IMG/VR virus record: IMGVR_UViG_3300020472_001715
Location: 1-33,358 of that record
Source of the DNA: a virus
Direction: 5' to 3' (one strand)
Length of the DNA: 33,358 nt
Positions 1 through 5,169 of the stretch are shown piece after piece (within the stretch, counting starts at the first letter, position 1; each line of letters opens with the position of its first letter). The notes under the pieces were generated by a model. It was not told the DNA's origin, ran no database searches, and saw only the letters and a list, made by a program, of their open reading frames with translations. The position numbers were made by a program, and so were the translations under genes.

Positions 1-531
1 GATAAGACTATTAAAGATACAGCTGAACTATTAGCACAAGGAAAGATAGTTGGATGGCATCAGGGACATGGAGAAGTGGGTCCTAGAGCATTAGGTAATA
101 GGAGTATATTGATGAGACCTGATGAACCAGAAGGAAAGGAATGGATTAATGGTAAAGTTAAGAAGAGGGAACCATATAGACCATTTGGTGCTTCTGTATT
201 AGAGGATAAGGTATCTCAACATTTTTATTGGAATGGACCTTCTCCTCATATGTTATATGTTACAGATGTATTGGAACCAGAGAAATACCCTGCAATTACT
301 CATAATGATGGAACATGTAGAATTAATACAGTATCTAAAGAACAGGAGTATTATTATGAATTAATTCTTAAATTTGAGAAGCTTACTGGGTTACCCGTAC
401 TTTTGAATACTTCTTTAAATGTAAATGGAAAACCAATTGCAGGCAGGGTTATTGATAGTTTAGAGACTTTTTATAAGAGTGATTTGGATGTTTTGGTATA
501 TGGTGATACACTAAGACAAAAGGATATATAA
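1..531 (+). CDS. Carbamoyltransferase, C-terminal part (5' truncated by the window)
   Basis: The frame is open from base 1, so the gene begins outside the window and only about 176 C-terminal residues are visible. The segment GPRALGNRSIL followed by KKREPYRPFGASV is the C-terminal signature of the NodU/CmcH carbamoyltransferase family, and the later LPVLLNTSLN is also typical. These enzymes transfer a carbamoyl group from carbamoyl phosphate to a hydroxyl, usually on a sugar, and are common in T4-like cyanophages. The substrate here is unknown; modification of a phage or host glycan is a guess. A GTG at 76 is internal, because family homology continues upstream of it. The HNH gene follows after 8 bases. 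Confidence 0.9.
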   Translation, partial: DKTIKDTAELLAQGKIVGWHQGHGEVGPRALGNRSILMRPDEPEGKEWINGKVKKREPYRPFGASVLEDKVSQHFYWNGPSPHMLYVTDVLEPEKYPAITHNDGTCRINTVSKEQEYYYELILKFEKLTGLPVLLNTSLNVNGKPIAGRVIDSLETFYKSDLDVLVYGDTLRQKDI

Positions 532-539
532 TTTTATAG

Positions 540-956
540 TTGCTAGATTTGCCTTTGCAAGTTTTTAGTTCTCCTGACGATTATTTGTTTAATCTTCACA
601 CCTGTTCACCTGGCGAAGCTAAGAAAATATGGAAGCACTCTATTAAAGAACAATTTGATCATAAATGCGCTTATTGTGGATCAAGAGAGAATTTAACTCT
701 CGACCATTTAATACCAAGATATTCTGGGGGTACTAACGAGAATACCAATCTCGTGTGTGCCTGTTTTTTATGCAATAGTGATAAAGCCCATGAACCTTGG
801 CAAGAATGGTATCGGAAACAAGATTTCTACGATCCATATAAAGAAAAACGCATATTAAAGTGGCAACAACAGAATAAGAAGAAAGAGTATGATGATAGAG
901 CTGGGGTGATCCTGACTCGTAACAACTTCATATACAAAAAGTTAAAACATTATTAA
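540..956 (+). CDS. HNH endonuclease
   Basis: The 138-residue product has a compact HNH/zinc arrangement: CAYC near residue 44, LTLDHLIPRYSGG near 52-65, then NTNLVCACFLCNSDKA. The DH pair and downstream Asn are the catalytic bba-metal residues, and the two CxxC pairs probably bind zinc. It could be a free-standing homing endonuclease, which are frequent in T4-like phages, or a nuclease acting on host DNA. An in-frame TAG at 537-539 limits the N-terminus, so translation must start at TTG 540 or a later TTG (549, 555); no good ribosome binding site is visible. Function is confident at family level only. Confidence 0.85.
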   Translation: MLDLPLQVFSSPDDYLFNLHTCSPGEAKKIWKHSIKEQFDHKCAYCGSRENLTLDHLIPRYSGGTNENTNLVCACFLCNSDKAHEPWQEWYRKQDFYDPYKEKRILKWQQQNKKKEYDDRAGVILTRNNFIYKKLKHY

Positions 957-983
957 ACTGTATCAAAACGAACACCACTACTT

Positions 984-994
984 GCATATATAAT
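984..994 (+). promoter_or_regulatory. Possible -10 promoter element ahead of the riboswitch leader
   Basis: A perfect TATAAT lies at 989-994, about 25 bases before the riboswitch-like leader. No convincing -35 hexamer is seen 17 bases upstream, so this is a weak call supported mainly by position. A GTGTTA/TAACAC inverted repeat (1001-1016) follows. Confidence 0.3.
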
Positions 995-1018
995 AAAAGT
1001 GTGTTATTATTAACACAT

Positions 1019-1076
1019 ATCGTTCAACCTGATACATTCAGGTCGCAAGTAAGCCGACTCGGAACGGAATCGTTCA
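1019..1076 (+). promoter_or_regulatory. Glutamine riboswitch-like leader (glnA / Downstream-peptide class)
   Basis: The parts expected of this class are visible in order. CGTTC (1021-1025) can pair with GAACG (1062-1066) as P1. ACCTGA (1027-1032) and TCAGGT (1038-1043) form a hairpin, followed by the core CGCAAGTAAGCCGAC (1044-1058) and GGAACGGA (1061-1068). Downstream-peptide RNAs are known from marine cyanobacteria and their phages, lie ahead of very short ORFs, and belong to the glutamine-binding class. That matches the 54-codon ORF at 1081. ATCGTTCA is repeated at 1019-1026 and 1069-1076, so GAACG can pair alternatively with 1071-1075, just before the start codon. That is a plausible switching helix. 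Class assignment is from memory of the motif, not a covariance search. Confidence 0.75.
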
Positions 1077-1080
1077 TCCC

Positions 1081-1245
1081 ATGTTTCATCTAGCAGTTAT
1101 CGCAACCGCCTTTACTTGTATCGAAGCTCAGACTCTTTTAGATAAGATGAATGAGTTTAAGATAGATGAAGAGACACGAGCTGAGATGATCAGCGTAGTG
1201 ATAGAAGAAACACCTCATTGTGAGTGGGACGCAAAAGCCGACTAA
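1081..1245 (+). CDS. Small peptide downstream of the riboswitch-like leader (54 aa)
   Basis: The ATG lies five bases after the riboswitch-like structure and the ORF runs to TAA at 1243-1245. The product starts with a hydrophobic stretch (MFHLAVIATAFTCIEA) that could be a short amphipathic or signal-like helix. A charged helix and an acidic C-terminus with CEWD follow. I do not recognise a functional domain. Its position after a glutamine riboswitch-class RNA is the hallmark of the peptides that gave Downstream-peptide RNAs their name, so a role in nitrogen-status signalling is a reasonable but unproven inference. There is no Shine-Dalgarno sequence at normal spacing, which fits control by RNA structure. 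Confidence 0.65.
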   Translation: MFHLAVIATAFTCIEAQTLLDKMNEFKIDEETRAEMISVVIEETPHCEWDAKAD

Positions 1246-1254
1246 AGGAACGGA
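1228..1254 (+). other. Partial second copy of the riboswitch core, spanning the peptide's stop codon
   Basis: The segment CGCAAAAGCCGACT...GGAACGGA closely matches the core at 1044-1068 (CGCAAGTAAGCCGACT...GGAACGGA). It is preceded by a small CTCA/TGAG hairpin (1214-1224). No upstream CGTTC strand is seen to close P1, so it is probably degenerate or coincidental. It lies just before the DUF4278-like gene. Confidence 0.25.
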
Positions 1255-1288
1255 CTTAAAAAACCCAACTACTTTAGGAGTAAATCCA

Positions 1289-1408
1289 ATGGCACAAGTC
1301 ACATACCGTGGTGTTAAGTACGACACCAATGATCGCAAGCAGACAACACCTTCTAAGACAGAGATGTCTTATCGTGGTGTGAAGTTCCAAAAAGAACTTG
1401 TTGCTTGA
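1289..1408 (+). CDS. YRG-repeat small protein (DUF4278-like)
   Basis: The 39-residue product carries two copies of a short motif, TYRGVKYD near the N-terminus and SYRGVKFQ near the C-terminus. That is the pattern of the cyanobacterial DUF4278 family (small proteins with a repeated YRG core), whose function is unknown. The start at 1289 is favoured because AGGAG lies at 1277-1281 with good spacing; the frame is open further upstream, but that part overlaps the preceding ORF and lacks family features. A strong terminator follows directly, so the riboswitch leader, the 54-aa peptide and this gene probably form one short transcript. Host origin is likely. Confidence 0.7.
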   Translation: MAQVTYRGVKYDTNDRKQTTPSKTEMSYRGVKFQKELVA

Positions 1409-1432
1409 TCGAACCCTTGCACTCAAGACACT

Positions 1433-1458
1433 AAAGAGACCCTAGGGTCTCTTTTTTT
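1433..1458 (+). terminator. Rho-independent terminator
   Basis: A perfect 22-base palindrome (AAAGAGACCCT / AGGGTCTCTTT, 1433-1454) runs into a T tract ending at 1458. It closes the riboswitch, peptide and DUF4278-like unit. Confidence 0.9.
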
Positions 1459-1459
1459 G

Positions 1460-1468
1460 TGTTATAAT
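1460..1468 (+). promoter_or_regulatory. Extended -10 promoter
   Basis: TGTTATAAT (TGn plus perfect TATAAT at 1463-1468) lies directly after the terminator and 25 bases before the next ATG. No -35 element is seen, but an extended -10 can act without one. Confidence 0.45.
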
Positions 1469-1493
1469 ATATAAAAAAGACTGCTATTCTCGG

Positions 1494-1676
1494 ATGAAAA
1501 CAGATGAAGTGATGGGACATCCATTGTGGATGTTACCAGTCATGTTACTATCAGTTCTTTTATTGATAGAAGGTCTTCATACTTCTGCCCATTTACATCA
1601 AGAGATTGATGTTCATGGTATTTGCAGACAAAATAAAGAATTTATTCAAAGTTTAGAAGAAGGTGACGATTACTAA
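1494..1676 (+). CDS. Small membrane protein (60 aa)
   Basis: The product has one strongly hydrophobic segment at about residues 11-27 (LWMLPVMLLSVLLLIEGL), then a soluble, His-rich and acidic C-terminal half. It has the layout of a single-pass inner-membrane protein. I do not recognise a family. It sits alone between a terminator with an adjoining promoter upstream and another promoter-like region downstream, so it may be independently transcribed. No strong Shine-Dalgarno sequence is visible. Confidence 0.55.
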   Translation: MKTDEVMGHPLWMLPVMLLSVLLLIEGLHTSAHLHQEIDVHGICRQNKEFIQSLEEGDDY

Positions 1677-1691
1677 TAAATATGATATAAT
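1675..1691 (+). promoter_or_regulatory. Candidate late (TAAATA-type) or sigma-70 -10 promoter
   Basis: AATAAATA (1675-1682) resembles the T4-like cyanophage late promoter NATAAATA. An overlapping region carries a perfect TATAAT at 1686-1691 with a weak GTGACG 17 bases upstream. Either could drive the small genes from 1706. Which one is used cannot be told from sequence. Confidence 0.4.
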
Positions 1692-1705
1692 ACACGGAAC
1701 AAATA

Positions 1706-1843
1706 ATGGCTGATACACCTAGACCAGCTACCGAATATGATCCAACAAAAGATGATCGGATTTCTCGTCCTACGAGTGACTCTGTAATTAAAGGAGCATA
1801 TGATCCAAAAGCTGACGATAGAATTACTAAACCAACAAAATAA
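1706..1843 (+). CDS. Small repeat protein (45 aa)
   Basis: The ORF encodes a hydrophilic peptide built from two copies of one motif: YDPTKDDRISRPT at residues 11-23 and YDPKADDRITKPT at 32-44. The conserved parts are YDP, DDRI and a closing PT. I do not recognise a family. The duplication at protein level and the compact position before the next gene (8-base gap) support a real gene. It contains no cysteine or membrane segment. Confidence 0.55.
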   Translation: MADTPRPATEYDPTKDDRISRPTSDSVIKGAYDPKADDRITKPTK

Positions 1844-1851
1844 GAAAAACT

Positions 1852-2163
1852 ATGACAACTTCATATAACTATGATGGCACCGAATTTATTGGTGCTGGAA
1901 GTACTGCTTCCTATGATGCTACTACTATTCATAATGTATCCATTGATGATTATGCAGCTACTGTTGATTTTAATGTAGATACTATGAATACAGGTACTAC
2001 ATATCCAGTTCCAACAGCAACTGTTGATTTATCAGAAGTTCTTGCTAAACTAGACGATCTTAGTACTAAAGTAGAACATTTACTTGAACATGCTCATACA
2101 CCTTTGAGTGGTTTTATTCATTTAAACCCACCAACTAAGACAGGTGCAGGGACAACCGAATAA
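1852..2163 (+). CDS. Conserved-type cyanophage protein of unknown function (103 aa)
   Basis: The first two thirds are rich in Thr, Asp and Tyr with alternating hydrophobic residues, suggesting beta structure. A short amphipathic helix follows at about residues 65-83 (LSEVLAKLDDLSTKVEHLLEH), which looks like a small coiled-coil trimer or dimer. Such a layout occurs in small virion decoration or fibre-like proteins, but no family is recognised. Together with the 45-aa gene 8 bases upstream it probably shares the TAAATA/TATAAT promoter region at 1675-1691. Confidence 0.6.
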   Translation: MTTSYNYDGTEFIGAGSTASYDATTIHNVSIDDYAATVDFNVDTMNTGTTYPVPTATVDLSEVLAKLDDLSTKVEHLLEHAHTPLSGFIHLNPPTKTGAGTTE

Positions 2164-2219
2164 GTATAAACACGCCTTTAAGAATTGTTTAGATATCGCT
2201 GAATTTGAGGGTTTCCTGA

Positions 2220-2226
2220 CTAAATA
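2220..2226 (+). promoter_or_regulatory. Candidate late promoter CTAAATA
   Basis: GACTAAATAATGG resembles sites seen ahead of several structural genes in this window (18602-18609 minus, 19569, 20393). It lies in the 145-base gap before the gene at 2309. The evidence is motif resemblance only; that gap holds nothing else I can identify. Confidence 0.35.
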
Positions 2227-2308
2227 ATGGTAGAATCGAAAGGAAACAAGATGCACTGAAAATCCATCTAAATTATGGTTTCAATTGTTCTTTATGGAGG
2301 GCCCCAGT

Positions 2309-2488
2309 ATGCGTAACCTAATGTCACATAATCAAATGGCAGAATGGATACACCACGAAGATAGTCTGGACACACTAAGTTTTAGTGATTCCGATCAACG
2401 TATGGATGAATATTTCGACTGTCTCATAGATTGTGATGACAATGCAAACCAATCGTGTCGAAGAGTGTGTAGCGATATCTTACGATAA
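2309..2488 (+). CDS. Small twin CX3C protein (59 aa)
   Basis: The ATG at 2309 is chosen because GGAGGG (2296-2301) lies at good spacing; the frame is open a little further upstream. The mature sequence is acidic and helical and ends with two CxxxC pairs (CLIDC and CRRVC) separated by nine residues. That spacing resembles helical-hairpin CX3C proteins that bind metal or form two disulfides. No family assignment can be made. A terminator follows, so the gene ends its own transcript. Confidence 0.65.
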   Translation: MRNLMSHNQMAEWIHHEDSLDTLSFSDSDQRMDEYFDCLIDCDDNANQSCRRVCSDILR

Positions 2489-2523
2489 CAATTTAATAGT
2501 AAACCCGTCTGTTTAAAAAATAG

Positions 2524-2550
2524 AACCCCGACCAAAAATCGGGGTTTTTT
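2524..2550 (+). terminator. Rho-independent terminator
   Basis: An AACCCCGA / TCGGGGTT stem (2524-2531 with 2539-2546) with a seven-base loop is followed by a six-T run. Confidence 0.92.
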
Positions 2551-2551
2551 A

Positions 2552-2580
2552 TTGACAAAACAGTCAAAATACAGTATAAT
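2552..2580 (+). promoter_or_regulatory. Perfect-consensus sigma-70 promoter
   Basis: TTGACA at 2552-2557 and TATAAT at 2575-2580 are separated by exactly 17 bases. It starts two bases after the preceding terminator and should drive the membrane-protein cluster from 2602 using the host RNA polymerase. Confidence 0.88.
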
Positions 2581-2601
2581 CGAGCCCTAATTAAAAGTAT
2601 C

Positions 2602-2691
2602 ATGCCTTTTCTAATAATACCTGCCGCTCTGGCAGTCTATTCTGCATGGGTTATAATTAAGTATGACCCTAACTCTCGTTTTAACCTATGA
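2602..2691 (+). CDS. Very small membrane peptide (29 aa)
   Basis: The first ATG after the consensus promoter opens a 29-codon ORF. It encodes one hydrophobic helix (residues 2-19, PFLIIPAALAVYSAWVII) and a short polar tail ending in NSRFNL. Its TGA overlaps the next ATG (ATGA at 2688-2691), which supports translation. It resembles the size class of small photosystem or holin-like subunits, but no family could be recognised. Confidence 0.5.
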   Translation: MPFLIIPAALAVYSAWVIIKYDPNSRFNL

Positions 2692-2876
2692 CGGAAGACG
2701 AAAAAGCTCAGATGTTCTTGGATGAAGTTCAAGAACAGGCAGGACTACCAAAGATTAAATTGAGTCCTACTGGGAGTTGTTACAACTATAACCGACTTAA
2801 AAAAGAAGGTTTAGTTGATCCATCAGAAGATGATGACGAAACTGAAGCATATGATAAGATTCCTCCTAGATATTGA
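2688..2876 (+). CDS. Hypothetical acidic protein (62 aa)
   Basis: The start overlaps the stop of the 29-aa ORF as ATGA. The product has an acidic helical N-terminus (TEDEKAQMFLDEVQEQ), a central basic/aromatic segment with YNYNRLKKEG, and an acidic C-terminus. It has no membrane segment and a single cysteine. No family is recognised. It is translationally coupled in the operon that begins at the 2552 promoter. Confidence 0.6.
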   Translation: MTEDEKAQMFLDEVQEQAGLPKIKLSPTGSCYNYNRLKKEGLVDPSEDDDETEAYDKIPPRY

Positions 2877-2898
2877 GTAATCTAACTAAATATAGATT

Positions 2899-3225
2899 AT
2901 GACCCCAAATATACATGACATACCTGGCATAGGAGGATTCTACACTAAGAAAGAAGTAGATGAAATGATTGCTGCTGCCCTTGATGAAGCAAGAAGAATA
3001 GATGAAGCATCTATGGCAGAACATAATTTTAAAGCAACGATTATTAGTATGATCCTTGGTTTTACATGTCTTGCTTTATTTCTTGATGGAACTTTGAGAT
3101 TATTGGGTATAATCCCACCGTTCATGGATATTGATATAAGTATTATTGATAAGGTTGCTGATAAAGTTGAGAATGAGATTATGCCATTAGTAAATCAAGC
3201 AAAAGGATACATACCAAGAATATGA
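2899..3225 (+). CDS. Membrane protein of unknown function (108 aa)
   Basis: The N-terminal 40 residues are soluble and helical (KKEVDEMIAAALDEARRIDEASMAEHNF). A hydrophobic segment spans about residues 48-75 (IISMILGFTCLALFLDGTLRLLGIIPP), and an amphipathic C-terminal helix with acidic residues follows. This is a single-pass topology, possibly with a re-entrant turn at the prolines. It overlaps the next gene by ATGA at 3222. No family is recognised. A CTAAATA motif (2886-2892) lies only six bases before the ATG and there is no clear Shine-Dalgarno. Confidence 0.65.
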   Translation: MTPNIHDIPGIGGFYTKKEVDEMIAAALDEARRIDEASMAEHNFKATIISMILGFTCLALFLDGTLRLLGIIPPFMDIDISIIDKVADKVENEIMPLVNQAKGYIPRI

Positions 3226-3482
3226 TTTTTCTATCAAACCCCTCAGTTTATACACTACCTAGTACATGGGAGAAACAACCCTTGATTGAGCCAGGTCTTG
3301 CTATTCCAATATTCATAGGAGCAATTGTTATTGGATTATTAGGTTATGGTATATACATGACCTTTGGTGCAGGTAAGGAAGGACTTAGAGATGAGATCGA
3401 TGAACATTCTAAGATGCATGAACTTGGAATTGCTCATGGACATGAAGGTAGGAGAGCATCCATAAAACACAGTCATGATTGA
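3222..3482 (+). CDS. Membrane protein with His-rich tail (86 aa)
   Basis: The start overlaps the previous stop. A hydrophobic helix lies at about residues 26-47 (GLAIPIFIGAIVIGLLGYGIYMTF), and a charged tail with several histidines (KMHELGIAHGHEG, IKHSHD) follows. The tail could bind metal, but no known metal-site pattern is evident. It overlaps the next 34-aa ORF by eight bases. Membership in a run of coupled membrane proteins suggests joint action at the inner membrane. Function unknown. Confidence 0.65.
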   Translation: MIFLSNPSVYTLPSTWEKQPLIEPGLAIPIFIGAIVIGLLGYGIYMTFGAGKEGLRDEIDEHSKMHELGIAHGHEGRRASIKHSHD

Positions 3483-3579
3483 CACTTCATGGGAATCAAT
3501 ACGATTGTTTCTTATTATAGTGTTGGGTGTTGTTTGGTTTTATCTTTTGAATGTAGAACTTAGGAGTGGAGACGATTAA
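3475..3579 (+). CDS. Very small membrane peptide (34 aa)
   Basis: The ORF starts inside the end of the previous gene and its TAA shares a base with the next ATG (TAATG at 3577-3581). It encodes a short N-terminal polar part, one hydrophobic helix (about residues 10-25, RLFLIIVLGVVWFYLL), and an acidic tail ending SGDD. Tight overlap on both sides supports expression. No family recognised. Confidence 0.55.
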   Translation: MIDTSWESIRLFLIIVLGVVWFYLLNVELRSGDD

Positions 3580-3902
3580 TGGCAATATTTTTTATAATTA
3601 CTTGGTTTGTTTTATTGTTCTATGCTGTTAGACTAATATCACAAGGATGGTCTGCTGCAGCTGATTTATCTAAACCAGTTATAGAGGAAAAGAAAAGGAC
3701 GGTTCAAAGACCAATGCATCCAGAAATGGCAGAAGTTAAGACTGGTGATGAACTTTTAGTGGTTAATTTTAATAAACAACCTGAACCCCAAGACCCATTA
3801 TATAAGTCCTTACAGGATCGTATGGATACTGGTCAGGTAGAAGATCCTTGGGATGAAGAAGAAGATGATGATGATGGGGATATAGTAATCGGAAGAAGAT
3901 AA
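3579..3902 (+). CDS. Membrane-anchored acidic-tail protein (107 aa)
   Basis: The N-terminus is a hydrophobic anchor (residues 2-20, AIFFIITWFVLLFYAVRLI). A long soluble region follows and ends in an extremely acidic run (EEEDDDDGD). GAGTGGAGACGATTA just upstream provides a GGAG ribosome binding site. The protein ends the membrane cluster of the 2552 transcript. No enzymatic motif was found. An N-terminal anchor with a cytoplasmic acidic tail could recruit a partner to the membrane, but that is speculation. Confidence 0.65.
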   Translation: MAIFFIITWFVLLFYAVRLISQGWSAAADLSKPVIEEKKRTVQRPMHPEMAEVKTGDELLVVNFNKQPEPQDPLYKSLQDRMDTGQVEDPWDEEEDDDDGDIVIGRR

Positions 3903-3905
3903 ATA
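3898..3905 (+). promoter_or_regulatory. Candidate late promoter GATAAATA
   Basis: GATAAATA fits the T4-like cyanophage late motif NATAAATA and lies directly before the capsid-targeted protein gene at 3911. With T4 spacing the transcript would begin at or near the ATG, so the message would be almost leaderless. The evidence is motif only. Confidence 0.45.
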
Positions 3906-3910
3906 TTTCT

Positions 3911-4480
3911 ATGAAAGATATTTTCCAATTTCTGTACGAAGCACGTTCTAAAGAGGACGCTGAAGTTATGCGTCAGAAAAAGGATAATCCTGATGAATGG
4001 GTTGTAAGAAATAAGGGATATGGACATCATGCACTCAATAGAAAATCTTCTTTAAAAGGACAAGCAAAAAGAAGAGGGAGTGTGATGAAAGGCCTCACTC
4101 AACAGGAACTTGAAGATCATGGAAAAAGAAATCTTCAACCTGATTATAAAAAAACTGCTAAAGCAGCATTGAGAATTGAGAGAGGAAGGAAGAAAGCACA
4201 GAGAGATGAAGCTCAAAAGAAATCAAAGGAAACTGGACAACAGTATGATGTAGATCATATTAGCGGACAGAAAAATAGAAAGAAACATAAAGATAGATGG
4301 CACAAGTTTCATCCAGGCGATGCATCTGATAATCGAAGAGTTATTTCACAGGCAGATAACCTAGTAAAGAACTCTAAAGATCCTGATGATGGTATTAAGA
4401 CTATTACAAGGTCAAAAGCAATTAGAATGGCTTTAGATAGAGCCAGACACGAGGCACAAGTAAAAGCTAAGAAAAAGTGA
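3911..4480 (+). CDS. HNH-like protein with T4-style capsid-targeting N-terminus
   Basis: The first ten residues, MKDIFQFLYE followed by A, align without gaps to the capsid-targeting sequence of T4 internal head proteins (MKTYQEFIAE then A). A Glu at position 10 and an LxE pattern match sites cut by the gp21 prohead protease. The rest is strongly basic (189 aa), as expected for a DNA-packed internal protein. Around residues 113-160, YDVDHISG, then W..FHPGDASDNRRVISQADNLVKN, looks like an HNH nuclease core (DH, then N/R and H). The inference is an internal head protein, possibly injected with the DNA. Catalytic competence is uncertain because the zinc cysteines are absent. Confidence 0.65.
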   Translation: MKDIFQFLYEARSKEDAEVMRQKKDNPDEWVVRNKGYGHHALNRKSSLKGQAKRRGSVMKGLTQQELEDHGKRNLQPDYKKTAKAALRIERGRKKAQRDEAQKKSKETGQQYDVDHISGQKNRKKHKDRWHKFHPGDASDNRRVISQADNLVKNSKDPDDGIKTITRSKAIRMALDRARHEAQVKAKKK

Positions 4481-4923
4481 TTAAGACTATAGGTGATGAT
4501 TGTTTAAGGGTGATGTCTGAAGAAGTTAGTATAATTGATGATACTATTCATCAGTTATATGATCAGATGTCTGATGCCATGTATAAATACGAGGGCATTG
4601 GTTTAGCCGCACCACAGATAGGTATTAACAAACGTGTTATTACTATTGACGAAGACGGAAAAGCGTATATGATGATAAATCCAAGGATAACTTGGAAGAG
4701 TAAGGAGGAGTGTCTATTTGATGAAGCTTGTTTAAGTGTTCCTGATGAACATGGAGAAGTTTCAAGACCTAAAGAGATCAAAGTTAAATTTCAAGATAAA
4801 TCAGGAAAGTATAAAGCATGGAAACTTACTGATTTACCTGCAAGGGTTGTTCAACATGAGATTGATCATTTAGATGGTATCCTATTTGTAGATTATTTGG
4901 AGGAAAATGAACACAGTAACTAA
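4477..4923 (+). CDS. def: Peptide deformylase
   Basis: All three deformylase motifs are present: GIGLAAPQIG at residues 40-49, EACLSVP at 83-89, and QHEIDHLDG at 126-134 (HExxH). The metal ligands are C85, H127 and H131. The enzyme removes the formyl group from nascent proteins. Cyanophage versions are thought to help mature D1 and other photosystem proteins. The second motif has Ala where EGCLS is usual. At 148 residues it is short, lacking the C-terminal helix of bacterial enzymes, as is common for phage forms. The start is GTG 4477, overlapping the previous TGA (GTGA). Confidence 0.95.
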   Translation: MIKTIGDDCLRVMSEEVSIIDDTIHQLYDQMSDAMYKYEGIGLAAPQIGINKRVITIDEDGKAYMMINPRITWKSKEECLFDEACLSVPDEHGEVSRPKEIKVKFQDKSGKYKAWKLTDLPARVVQHEIDHLDGILFVDYLEENEHSN

Positions 4924-5149
4924 ATTTCATTTGGATGAAGCGCAGAAGCATTTACGCAAAGCACTTGGTTATTCATCCGATGAAGAAAATTCACAAGAAT
5001 TACAAAAGATGACAGACATCCTTAGCACCTTGGAAGGGTGGAAGGGTGACAAACCTGTTAAACATGTATTAAACAATTCAGGATTAAGATGGGATAATGA
5101 ATATCATTTTTTCCCCTCTTTACAATCAGAAGATTCTGATGTACAATAA
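4907..5149 (+). CDS. Hypothetical protein (80 aa)
   Basis: The gene begins inside the last 17 bases of the deformylase gene, with GGAGG (about 4899-4903) just upstream of the ATG. The product is hydrophilic, with an N-terminal helix (FHLDEAQKHLRKALGY) and a segment HVLNNSGLRWDNEYHFFPSL. No family recognised. The coupled position suggests it is made with deformylase. Its 3' end overlaps a promoter-like region for the heme oxygenase gene. Confidence 0.65.
   Translation: MNTVTKFHLDEAQKHLRKALGYSSDEENSQELQKMTDILSTLEGWKGDKPVKHVLNNSGLRWDNEYHFFPSLQSEDSDVQ
5119..5147 (+). promoter_or_regulatory. Sigma-70-like promoter ahead of heme oxygenase
   Basis: TTTACA (5119-5124) and TACAAT (5142-5147), each five of six consensus bases, are separated by 17 bases. 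They lie 23 bases before the ho1 ATG. The element overlaps the end of the preceding gene, as do the other promoters in this window. Confidence 0.55.
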
Positions 5150-5169
5150 TATTATTACTCCTTAAGGAT

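Noticed and set aside
1220-1288. Longer upstream start for the DUF4278-like protein
   Set aside because: The extension overlaps the 54-aa peptide and riboswitch-like repeat, lacks family features, and AGGAG is correctly placed for ATG 1289.
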